This document shows positions 55,414 to 63,481 of a stretch of 64,000 nt of DNA, piece by piece. The notes under the pieces were generated by a model. The model made no database searches and was not told where the DNA came from. It was given only the letters and a program-made list of their open reading frames with translations. Numbering within the stretch: position 1 is the stretch's first letter; each line of letters starts with the position of its first letter. Made by a program: the position numbers and the translations under genes. This DNA comes from Chitinophaga pinensis (lineage in GTDB: Bacteria > Bacteroidota > Bacteroidia > Flavobacteriales_D > Crocinitomicaceae). The DNA lies in the NCBI GenBank assembly GCA_945883825.1, contig CAMCYF010000005.1, positions 28,966 through 92,965 on the forward strand, read 5' to 3'.

Positions 55414-56970
55414 TCATTTCCCGGGTAGTTTGGCAGACTCATGTCCTTTCATGGTTTCACTGACAAGTTCTGCAAGAAATGCAGCGAAAGCGGTAATATC
55501 TTGTTCCACACTTGCCTGCTCAAGAGCCTTCATATAGGTTGTTCTTAACTCTACTGGGATAACAGTCCAGGGATAGCCTCCAGAAGCTAGCATAACATTC
55601 ATGAGAAACCTACCCATTCGTCCATTCCCATCCATGTATGGATGTATATAAACGAAAATAAAGTGACCTAGAACTGCCCTTACAGATGCTTCCGTTTCTT
55701 CTGTTAGTAATTCAAAAAGAACAGGCATGGTATCTCTCATTGCCTCTACATTAATTGGGACATGCTTTGAATTACCAATATACACTTGATTATTTCTATA
55801 TCCAGCAAGGTCTGCGGGTTGAAGTAATCCAACAGCTACACTTGGGTCGAAGAGCTCTCTAAACCATCTGCCATGATCTCTTTCTGCCTGAAAACCCGCA
55901 TTAGCTCCTAAAAGGATTTTTTCAATACTATCCTTTACTTGATTAAATGCCTGGTAATAACCTCGTGCAGCCATGGCATCACGTTGTTTTCTGTCCTCTT
56001 CATTCGATTTAGCATTCCATTCTCCGCTACTTACTCGTACAATAAGTTCGGGACTTACTTTGTAACGTTCTATTGAAAGTGAATGATATGCATCTGTTAG
56101 ATAGAGGTCATCTACTTTTTGCAAGTAGGCTTTGATATCACCACTAATTCCTGGAGCGGGAGGAAAAAGTTGAATAACTGTATTTCGCATTTCTTGCCAA
56201 AGTAAACGAATACGAATTGTATAAGGGGATCGCTCTCTTGTCGCTATATTAATCTTACTGTTTGTTTCAAATGGATCGACTTCTCGGATATCGTAATCAG
56301 CTTGTTTAAATGTTTCAATAATTTGGTCAGCAATCATTTCCCGACCAATATTTCTAAAGGCACCGGCTAATCTTCCGGCAAGAATCGTGTGTCCGTTTTC
56401 GAGCAAAACCGGCAGGACTTCAGACGCATCCCGAATCATGGATAATGCCGCTCGAACGTCCAAGGAGTACGTTACATAAATCCGTGGACTGCAATATACA
56501 AGTGAAGAGGGTAGGTCGTACATTCGGATACCCTTCATTACAATAGTAAAAGCATCAGCAGGAATATCTGTTTTTAAATTGAATAAGGATGTTTCATGGG
56601 GCAATGGGGTAGGGTTATTGTTGCCCTTTGGAGATTTTATGAGTAATTGTTGTGGTATAGCAGTATTTTGGACATGTTTTAGAAGGGATTGATCTGCTGC
56701 TAAACACCATTCTTTGCCATATTTATGGTTTAAAAAAGCAGCGACAAAATCCCAATAAGCGCTGTACCATGAAGTTGTTTCTCCCTCCTTTTCCAATGGA
56801 TCAGAGGCAATATACCAACCTTTCGAAACCTCCTTGATAAAACCATATTTTAGAAGTAGTTGACGATGCTTTACTGTTTTAAAGGTATCTGTATAAATAG
56901 CGACAATTTGCTTGTCCTGAATTTCTTTTAACAATTGAAGCGCATCAGCTAGTTTTTGATTTGGTTTCAT
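55414..56970 (-). CDS. Fic-family AMP-transferase with AbiEi-like N-terminal half
   Basis: A 518-residue protein. The N-terminal part (about 1-240) has a winged-helix-like segment (QLLLKYGFIKEVSKGWYIAS) and a YCSPRIYVTYSLDVRAALSM region that resembles AbiEi antitoxins. The C-terminal Fic domain contains HPYMDGNGRMGR (residues 443-454), a complete HPFx[D/E]GNGRxxR site that transfers AMP or other nucleotide moieties to proteins. Near residue 300 SLSIER resembles the class II inhibitory motif [S/T]xxxE[G/N], with Arg at the last position. Other Fic proteins of this layout exist. It may be a self-contained toxin with its own control. Confidence 0.85.
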   Translation of the reverse strand: MKPNQKLADALQLLKEIQDKQIVAIYTDTFKTVKHRQLLLKYGFIKEVSKGWYIASDPLEKEGETTSWYSAYWDFVAAFLNHKYGKEWCLAADQSLLKHVQNTAIPQQLLIKSPKGNNNPTPLPHETSLFNLKTDIPADAFTIVMKGIRMYDLPSSLVYCSPRIYVTYSLDVRAALSMIRDASEVLPVLLENGHTILAGRLAGAFRNIGREMIADQIIETFKQADYDIREVDPFETNSKINIATRERSPYTIRIRLLWQEMRNTVIQLFPPAPGISGDIKAYLQKVDDLYLTDAYHSLSIERYKVSPELIVRVSSGEWNAKSNEEDRKQRDAMAARGYYQAFNQVKDSIEKILLGANAGFQAERDHGRWFRELFDPSVAVGLLQPADLAGYRNNQVYIGNSKHVPINVEAMRDTMPVLFELLTEETEASVRAVLGHFIFVYIHPYMDGNGRMGRFLMNVMLASGGYPWTVIPVELRTTYMKALEQASVEQDITAFAAFLAELVSETMKGHESAKLPGK

Positions 56971-57146
56971 TTTCGGTGAAGTATTAGTGTTTGGTAGTGT
57001 TGTATTATTAGTATATAGTTTTGTGTTGTTTCAATTATATTTAATTGTGTTAAAATTAGTATATTTAATTCAAATTAAGAAGCTATTCATTGAAACAATG
57101 AATTTAGGTTGTTTTATTCTTTGTATCAATCTTTTTGAAATCAATA

Positions 57147-57195
57147 TCTATGACTCGCTCCAAATCCTTGTAAAAGTTTGATTTTCGACCTTTGT
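57147..57195 (+). repeat. Right-end repeat of cassette 2
   Basis: Partner of 55208-55257. With the following core it forms the palindrome CTTTGTG-GT-CACAAAG (57190-57205). Confidence 0.8.
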
Positions 57196-57205
57196 GGTCA
57201 CAAAG
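57196..57205 (+). repeat. Core repeat copy C
   Basis: GGTCACAAAG, identical to the tRNA-proximal copy at 53324-53333, marking the outer boundary of cassette 2. Confidence 0.75.
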
Positions 57206-57405
57206 GCAGAGTGAAAAATAGAGCGAAAGCGATGATTTATCACCTGCCTTTTCTTGATTCTCACACTCATTCTCATTCTTTTCATCCATGCGATAGCGTC
57301 ATTCTCGTTTTTGTTTTTTTTCGCTTTCGTTTTGTTTTTCGATCTTTATCTTGGAATGCCCAAAATTTAATAGATCATTTTGTAATCATTATGTGGTCAC
57401 TCGAG
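57206..57405. other. Gene-less region, possible remnant of a third cassette
   Basis: There is no credible gene. Directly after core C there is an AAGGCAG/CTGCCTT inverted repeat with a loop of about 35 bases (a poor terminator). TTTTTCGATCTTT near 57335-57347 repeats the right-end motif of cassette 1. TGTGGTCAC at 57392-57400 repeats the core of copy C, followed at once by a good terminator. This is compatible with a decayed cassette of about 200 bp. Confidence 0.4.
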
Positions 57406-57444
57406 CGGAGATTTGGTCAAAATTGATCGGATCTCCGTTTTTTA
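57406..57444 (+). terminator. Terminator, possibly the original one of tRNA-Arg
   Basis: The stem CGGAGAT/ATCTCCG is followed by seven T. No gene on the plus strand lies just upstream. If the cassettes were removed at the TGTGGTCAC core, this hairpin would sit right behind the tRNA. Confidence 0.7.
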
Positions 57445-57483
57445 TTTTCGATAAAGCTTTTGATATTAAACGAAACGAATCAA

Positions 57484-57524
57484 CTAACAAAAAAAACCAG
57501 TACGTGTACTGGTTTTTTTGTTAG
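57484..57524. terminator. Bidirectional terminator at the array/adhesin boundary
   Basis: A nearly perfect palindrome with arms ACCAGTAC and GTACTGGT flanked by A and T runs. It can terminate the minus-strand 1,565-residue gene and any transcript from the left. Confidence 0.85.
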
Positions 57525-57571
57525 TCAGTAATTCCTCAAAATTTGACCGCTTACGCGTTAAGCGGAAGAAG

Positions 57572-60500
57572 TTAATATGGGCGTTGCTCATAAGAACCTA
57601 ACTGTGAGTTAAAATCAAAAACAGCATAGTCGCTAGCGTCAACATAAGAGTCGCCATTTAAGTCGCCATCTAGTAAATATGAATTTCCATATGCTGATGA
57701 ATACGCATCTGATTCGAAAGCCGCATAATCCATACCATCTAAATATCCATCTTCTATCAACTCTCCCAATCTTGATGCATATAAACCTGAAACTAATGTT
57801 TTCATTGGGGCTATAGAACCGTTTGTATAAGCATTTGTAATATTATTGGAAAAATTAAGAGCTGTTGAAACTAAAATAGTTACAGGATTTGCACTCCATA
57901 ATGGTAATGAAGATCTATGGTTAACTACAACGTAATATGAAGCACCTATAGCATCCGCAGGGAAAACACACTGCACATTTCCATTTGTTTGCAAAATAGG
58001 TGAAACACTGTATGCTACAACATCAAGGTTTGAAGGACTTCGTAATTCGACTGTAATAATATCAACATCAGTAGAGGTCCCTGTATTTGTGGATCCAGAT
58101 GCTACAAGGTTGTTATATCTGGCTGGACGCATTGAAGATGGGTTTGAGTTAATTACATAATATCCATCCAAGAAAACATCTAGTGAAAGATTAGCAGATA
58201 ATGTTGTAATTGTAAGATTCAATACTTGAGCTATACAATTTTCAACAACTCCTGTATATGTTCCTGATGCAGTATATGTTTGTCCATTATTTGCCCATGT
58301 ATATGATCCCATTGCTGTTTGAGTGATTGTATTTACAGCTTGAGTACCACTTACATCCCAAGCACATGATGTTGTATTAAATACTGCTGTTTGGTAACAT
58401 GCTAGCGTTGGTTGTGCTGCTTGTGTTCCTGTTATATCCCATGAACAACTTGTTGTATTGAAAGTTGCTGTTTGGTAACATGCTAGCGTTGGTTGTGCTG
58501 CTTGTGTTCCTGTTAAATCCCAAGCACAGCTAGTTGTGTTAAAGGTTGCTGTTTGCCAACATGAAAGATTTGTTGGTTGTGCAGCTTGAGTTCCGCTTAC
58601 ATCCCAAGCACATGATGTTGTATTGAATACTGCTGTTTGGTAACATGCAAGTGTTGGTTGTACTGCTTGTGTACCTGATACATCCCAAGAACATGTTGCT
58701 TCGTTAAAGCTTGCTGTTTGCCAACAAGAAAGTCCTGTTGGTTGTGCTTGTAGAGGAGTTATTGTTAGGTTCAAAGATTGAGTTACACAATTTGTAGTTG
58801 CACCTGTGTATACTCCAGATACAGTATATGTCGTTCCATTCCATACATAAGAGCCACAAGCTGAAGCTATTGTTGTGTTAATGACAGCTGTTCTTGGCAT
58901 TCCAGGTGAAAATCTGTGATTACAAATAACACCATTGATAAGAGAGTTAGAATTAAAGAAGTCATTAGTATTTACTTCTGGGCAGGGTCCATTAACAATA
59001 AATTTTAATTCCATTATGTTTGTATTTGCTGGAATTGTAGTGCTTATAGATGGCATAGATGCCGTTGTGCTTAAATAATGATTATTTGAGTTAAAGTTTG
59101 AAAAAACATCTAAACCATTAAGAGTTGAGTTACTAGCAACAAAAGTTAGTTTAGTCTCATTAAATTTAAACCAAAAGTCAAATGAATTAATAGCAGTGTA
59201 GGTTGATTTTATTTTTACGGGATAAGTAAAATAATTAATGCCATTTTCACTTGAATAAACTCCTTGGTTTAAGTCAAAAACTATAGTGTCTCCATAATTC
59301 TCTGGATTTACTGTTAAGTTCAATGTAACAGTAGAATCACAATTATTAGCTGATGCAAATACATTGTTATATGTGCCAGGGTTTGTTAAATTTTGAGATC
59401 CAAAATTATACGTTTGACCTTGATTAATTGAAGCAGAGACAGAGTTGCTAATTGGTGTAAGTGCTATAATATTCTTCGAAGCAGAAACTCCAGAGCAAGA
59501 TAAGTTTGTACTATTTACTAAAACAGAATAGTTTCCACCAAGACTTGCAATATATTGAGTACCTGTAGCGTTTGGTATCGCTTGACCATTTAATTGCCAT
59601 TGGTATGTACTTCCTGTAGATCCAGGAATTGAAAGTGTTGTTGAAGAACCAGAACAAATTACGTTTGAACTAGCGTTTATAACACCACCAGCAGCAGTTG
59701 CGCAAGAATTTAGTTGATAAATAGATAGTGTTGAGCTAATTTCATTGGCTAGAATTACAATGTTGTTGCCATTTGGTGAGTCTTCTGCAGAAATAGTAAT
59801 AATTCCTTCGGCGCCCAAATCTGGACCAGAAACTGTTGTTGATCTATTATTAGCATATCCAACATAAATAGGGTTAGTAGGATTCTCTACATTAAAAATC
59901 ATTATACCACCAACTCTTTCTAATGAAACAAAAGCGTAAGGTTTACCACTTATCATTTGAAAAGCAATTCCTTCTACCTCTGGACCTTTATCATCACTTC
60001 TATTTTTTAGAGAAGGTGTGCCAGTTGTATTTGACGCATTAAAAATTACTGAAAAAACAGGATGTTTAGAAATTATTTGCTCTATTAGATCTTTTGAATC
60101 ATAAACCAAAGCTCCTGTAGTAGCATTCCAAATACTAAATGAACGACCACCCATAACATGTAATTCATCATAATCTCCATCTCCATCAGTATCTCCTGAA
60201 TATTTTAGTGCAGATAATCTACCTAAAAGACTAGAATTTTTTAGAATTGCTACATCTGGAAAAGCTGTTGCATCTAAATTTGCAAAGGTTGTAGAAGATA
60301 TTCTATTCGCGTCGATTATTGCTGCTGTAGTTAACTCTCTAGAGTCTCCTTCATTGGCAGAAAAAATATACCCTTGTCCTGCTATTGTTCCAAAAGCCAA
60401 TGCATCTGGCATATAAGCACCTTTAATAGGTAAATTTCCTGTAATTAATATTTCACCACTTTGATCTGATGCATCCATTGCATTATTTGACCCTGAACCA

Positions 60501-62269
60501 TATGAACTATATCCAAGAGCAGTTAAGCTTATAATACTATTGTTTGTAAGGTCTATTGTAAGTAAGGCATTTGCTTCTTGAATTCCTACAAATGCTTTAG
60601 TATTATCATCAGAGATAGTGATGTATTCTGGCTCTAAATCTTGCGCTACAGTCAAACTTGAAGAAAAAACACGAATTCCTTGAGATACTAGGGAAGCTCG
60701 TTGGCTATTAAAAGCTGTAAAACCAATGTTAGTTACATTAGCATCTGTCAAATTTGCAATTCCTGGGCTTAAATCTATAATTGAAACAGAACCTTCTGGA
60801 TCAACTGTATTTGTTATATTCGGTTCACCTTCATTTGCAGTTAAGATTTTTGTGAATGTTTTATTAAAGGTAATCATGTCTGGCATTGCTCCAACCGCTA
60901 CTTGTTTAATAAATTCACCATTGGAGTTTAAAAAAACAACTGAGCCATTTGCTTGTGGATCTATATTTTCAATAGCTAAAGCGACAAGGCCATTATTTGT
61001 AGTAACGGAGTTAATATTCCCATAAGGCACCATTGAAATACTACTTATTAACTGTGGTGAGGAAGGGTTAGAAAAATTAATAATGTCTAATTTTCTACCG
61101 ATAGAATTAGCAATATATAAGCGGTCTACAGTTGGGTCAAAAGAAACAATTTCAGCTGAATTTGTACCAGTTACACCATTTGAAAAGCTTGTTAACAAAG
61201 ATAAATTTAACTCGTTAGATGATGTTGGTGCAACATAGTCATTATCTTTAATGAATATAATCTGATAGTTACTAGTCGCAGAAATTGTTGCATTTGTTCC
61301 TGAAAGAAGTTTTACAACAATACGTTCTGCTTTTTCAGCGAGCAAATCGTCTATAATAGTAATTGGTAGATTACTTATTCCATTCGTGTTTGCAGGAATT
61401 GTAAGTGTATTAGTCCATGAGTAGTCTGCGTTTTCAGTTACATCTGAATATACGGATAAACCAAATGTCAAATTTATTTCAGTACTATTTGCATTTGCAA
61501 CAGTAATAGGAACATTTACTAAACCTATACTTTCAGCATATTTTGCTACATTGCTGGCTGCAGCAATTGAAACACTAGGTATAACATTAGCAGCTTGAGT
61601 TTTGAATGAAACATTGTCAAAGCGCATTGTGCCTCCGGTTGCTACTGTGGCCGGAACGGCAGTTGTTCTAAATGCACCTGAAGCTTGGTAATGTGCTGCA
61701 AGAATTCTCACACCAAAATTTGCATTGTTATTGGCTCCAGTAATAGATGATAGATTTACAGATATTCTTCTATATGAATCACCAGCAGTAGAATTTTGAA
61801 ACCGCCCATCGTTTAATTCACCAAGACAAAATGTAGTGTTATTCACAGTCATTGTGAAATTAGTCCACGTAGTACCGTCCAGTGTATATTGTAAACGAAC
61901 AGTATTTACAGCAGTATTAGAACTTCTTTGATCCCAAGTGAAAACAATGTTTGAATGACCAACTGTTGAAGCATTGTATTGTACACCACTACTTTCATTG
62001 GTTGCTCCTGGAGTAGCTGTAAATGCCCAAGCTCCGGGATTAACTCCATTTTGAGAACCACAACCATCGTTTAAAACTGGATCCATTCCTGTAGCGGCGC
62101 TTGTAACTACAAAAGACCCAATTTTTAATGAGGTGCCAGAACCAACATTGGCTGTAGGAGTAGCTGGAGTTCCAGTGATTCCGTCATAATTCCAAAGAGC
62201 AATAGTGCTTTGAGACCATGCATTAGTTGCTATTAAAAGTAATGAGATGATTGCAAATAAATTTTTCAT
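57572..62269 (-). CDS. Giant multidomain secreted protein with choice-of-anchor, cohesin-like, repeat and dockerin-like parts
   Basis: A 1,565-residue exported protein with a signal peptide (residues 1-19, ending AWSQ). In order: a beta-sandwich region (about 20-225); a Calx-beta-like part (about 230-345); a propeller of the choice-of-anchor I type (about 350-860; EIVSFDPTVDRLYIANSIGRK, VEGIAFQMISGKPYAFVSLE); an Ig-like module (about 870-935, STYQWQLNGQAI); a cohesin-like segment (about 990-1115); five Cys-containing tandem repeats (about 1175-1312); and a C terminus with two dockerin/EF-hand-like loops, DGYLDGMDYAAF and DLNGDSYVDASDYAVF. No clear T9SS sorting domain is seen. It is probably surface-attached or released. 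Confidence 0.82.
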   Translation of the reverse strand: MKNLFAIISLLLIATNAWSQSTIALWNYDGITGTPATPTANVGSGTSLKIGSFVVTSAATGMDPVLNDGCGSQNGVNPGAWAFTATPGATNESSGVQYNASTVGHSNIVFTWDQRSSNTAVNTVRLQYTLDGTTWTNFTMTVNNTTFCLGELNDGRFQNSTAGDSYRRISVNLSSITGANNNANFGVRILAAHYQASGAFRTTAVPATVATGGTMRFDNVSFKTQAANVIPSVSIAAASNVAKYAESIGLVNVPITVANANSTEINLTFGLSVYSDVTENADYSWTNTLTIPANTNGISNLPITIIDDLLAEKAERIVVKLLSGTNATISATSNYQIIFIKDNDYVAPTSSNELNLSLLTSFSNGVTGTNSAEIVSFDPTVDRLYIANSIGRKLDIINFSNPSSPQLISSISMVPYGNINSVTTNNGLVALAIENIDPQANGSVVFLNSNGEFIKQVAVGAMPDMITFNKTFTKILTANEGEPNITNTVDPEGSVSIIDLSPGIANLTDANVTNIGFTAFNSQRASLVSQGIRVFSSSLTVAQDLEPEYITISDDNTKAFVGIQEANALLTIDLTNNSIISLTALGYSSYGSGSNNAMDASDQSGEILITGNLPIKGAYMPDALAFGTIAGQGYIFSANEGDSRELTTAAIIDANRISSTTFANLDATAFPDVAILKNSSLLGRLSALKYSGDTDGDGDYDELHVMGGRSFSIWNATTGALVYDSKDLIEQIISKHPVFSVIFNASNTTGTPSLKNRSDDKGPEVEGIAFQMISGKPYAFVSLERVGGIMIFNVENPTNPIYVGYANNRSTTVSGPDLGAEGIITISAEDSPNGNNIVILANEISSTLSIYQLNSCATAAGGVINASSNVICSGSSTTLSIPGSTGSTYQWQLNGQAIPNATGTQYIASLGGNYSVLVNSTNLSCSGVSASKNIIALTPISNSVSASINQGQTYNFGSQNLTNPGTYNNVFASANNCDSTVTLNLTVNPENYGDTIVFDLNQGVYSSENGINYFTYPVKIKSTYTAINSFDFWFKFNETKLTFVASNSTLNGLDVFSNFNSNNHYLSTTASMPSISTTIPANTNIMELKFIVNGPCPEVNTNDFFNSNSLINGVICNHRFSPGMPRTAVINTTIASACGSYVWNGTTYTVSGVYTGATTNCVTQSLNLTITPLQAQPTGLSCWQTASFNEATCSWDVSGTQAVQPTLACYQTAVFNTTSCAWDVSGTQAAQPTNLSCWQTATFNTTSCAWDLTGTQAAQPTLACYQTATFNTTSCSWDITGTQAAQPTLACYQTAVFNTTSCAWDVSGTQAVNTITQTAMGSYTWANNGQTYTASGTYTGVVENCIAQVLNLTITTLSANLSLDVFLDGYYVINSNPSSMRPARYNNLVASGSTNTGTSTDVDIITVELRSPSNLDVVAYSVSPILQTNGNVQCVFPADAIGASYYVVVNHRSSLPLWSANPVTILVSTALNFSNNITNAYTNGSIAPMKTLVSGLYASRLGELIEDGYLDGMDYAAFESDAYSSAYGNSYLLDGDLNGDSYVDASDYAVFDFNSQLGSYEQRPY
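58334..58744 (-). repeat. Five tandem 81-84-base coding repeats
   Basis: Five in-frame copies of a 27-28-residue unit of the form QPTxLxC[WY]QTAxFN, TTSCxWD, [ST]GTQA. Each has two cysteines, so internal disulfides are possible. DNA copies are highly similar, notably those near 58390-58560. Confidence 0.92.
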
Positions 62270-62324
62270 TAGTTTAGTTTTAAGATTTGTTAATCAAGGT
62301 TTTTATAGATAAAATTTTTCCTTG

Positions 62325-62332
62325 CAAAACTA
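62325..62332 (-). promoter_or_regulatory. Putative -7 box for the giant secreted gene
   Basis: Minus-strand TAGTTTTG (TAnnTTTG) lies 55 bases upstream of the ATG, within the 350-base AT-rich gap 62270-62620. I see nothing else in that gap. Confidence 0.45.
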
Positions 62333-62620
62333 TTTTTTTTAAGTTTTGTATCCGATTATGCTATTATTATAAAATAATTATCAAATAATTAAGAAATTAA
62401 GTAGTAATTAATTTATTGTTAATTAGTGCATATTTAATTTACACATCTTCCATTTTAGAGTAAATGAACTTCTTTTTTTTATAGATCTAATTATGTCGCT
62501 TTTCTATAATTGGATTATAGCATTTAATCTTAATTAAATAATAATTTCATAATTTGTTAATCTACTTTTAACTTAATTGAAAGGCTTTAGTTTTAAAATT
62601 GCATCAGATTTTAAAAATGT

Positions 62621-63457
62621 ATGAAATCAACACTATTTGGTTTTTTTTTAATTTTTTGTTTGTTTAATTCCTCTATCAAATTTGTATATTCTCAAGATGG
62701 ATTAGAAGGCATTATTTTAGAGAAATTTTACATATCCTCTAAAGAGGACAATAGTAAACCAGAATTAAGTGGACATTTAGCACCCGGATCAATTACCTAT
62801 CGTATATATGTTGATTTAAAACCTGGTTATACCTTTCAAGCAGCATATGGAACACCAAATCACGAACTTTATATAAAATCTACTAATTTATTTTACAATC
62901 ATGTAGAATATGGAGCCGAATACCCAAACCGAATTCCCTTGCGCACTTATTCAAGAAATACTAGCAGATTAGATTCTTGGTTGTCTGTTGGTGGTGCAGG
63001 TGAGAATCAAATTGGAGTTTTGAAATCAGAAGATGACACTTTGAATGTTTTTAAAACCTCAGGTGCCTATCTTAAAAATCATTCCAAAAAAATGGGTGTT
63101 TCATTGGAAGTTGTTGATGGAATGAAAGAACAATACAATCTTACCTTTCCTACATTTTATCAAATGGATAGCACAATTAAAGGATTGGGAACTATAACCA
63201 ATACAAATACAATAAGTACTAAAAACGGAGCTTGGGCCTCTATGGGAAAGGGTTCTCAAGGAGCAGATTCTCTAAGTAATAAGATCTTGATTGCCCAGCT
63301 TACTACGGATGGAAAATTATCATACCAATTAAATTTATTAATCGGAACACCTGATGGGAAATCTGAAAAGTATGTAGCACATAATCCAATTGAAGGAGAG
63401 TTTACACATCCTGATTTATATTTAGTTGCCAAAAAAATCAAGAAAAGAATATTTTAA
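62621..63457 (+). CDS. Secreted protein, paralogue of the next gene
   Basis: A 278-residue protein with a signal peptide (residues about 1-24, ending YSQ). The mature N terminus DGLEGIILEKFYIS, the ITYRIYVDLKPGYTFQAAYG strand pair and DSWLSVGGAGENQIGVLKSEDD are shared with the next gene. The fold looks beta-rich. There is no lipobox or membrane segment. It ends IKKRIF without a T9SS-like domain, so it may be released to the periplasm or beyond. I do not know a named family. Confidence 0.78.
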   Translation: MKSTLFGFFLIFCLFNSSIKFVYSQDGLEGIILEKFYISSKEDNSKPELSGHLAPGSITYRIYVDLKPGYTFQAAYGTPNHELYIKSTNLFYNHVEYGAEYPNRIPLRTYSRNTSRLDSWLSVGGAGENQIGVLKSEDDTLNVFKTSGAYLKNHSKKMGVSLEVVDGMKEQYNLTFPTFYQMDSTIKGLGTITNTNTISTKNGAWASMGKGSQGADSLSNKILIAQLTTDGKLSYQLNLLIGTPDGKSEKYVAHNPIEGEFTHPDLYLVAKKIKKRIF

Positions 63458-63481
63458 CACTTTATGCATTAATTTAAAATT

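Larger units (their letters stand above)
55258..57195. mobile_element. Tandem tRNA-linked cassette 2 (AbiEi-like/Fic), 1,938 bp
   Basis: The left end (core B, terminator, AAAGTTAGAACT at 128 bases) and right end (57147-57195) are homologous to those of cassette 1, and the length differs by only 4 bases. The cargo is one gene on the opposite strand, a Fic protein with an AbiEi-like N-terminal part. There is no recombinase gene. Its downstream limit is core copy C. Confidence 0.6.

Noticed and set aside
53255..57205. Prophage or ICE at the tRNA gene
   Set aside because: No integrase, phage structural, replication or conjugation genes are present in the interval. The units are too small.
57178..57426. 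82-residue open frame on the plus strand between the array and the adhesin gene
   Set aside because: Composition is low-complexity (Ser, His, Phe), there is no start support, and it crosses the core repeat and the terminator-like sequences. It is chance coding in a non-coding remnant.
58334..58744. Regular repeats that could suggest a CRISPR array
   Set aside because: The repeats are 81-84 bases, contiguous and in frame in one large gene, with no unique spacers and no cas genes nearby.
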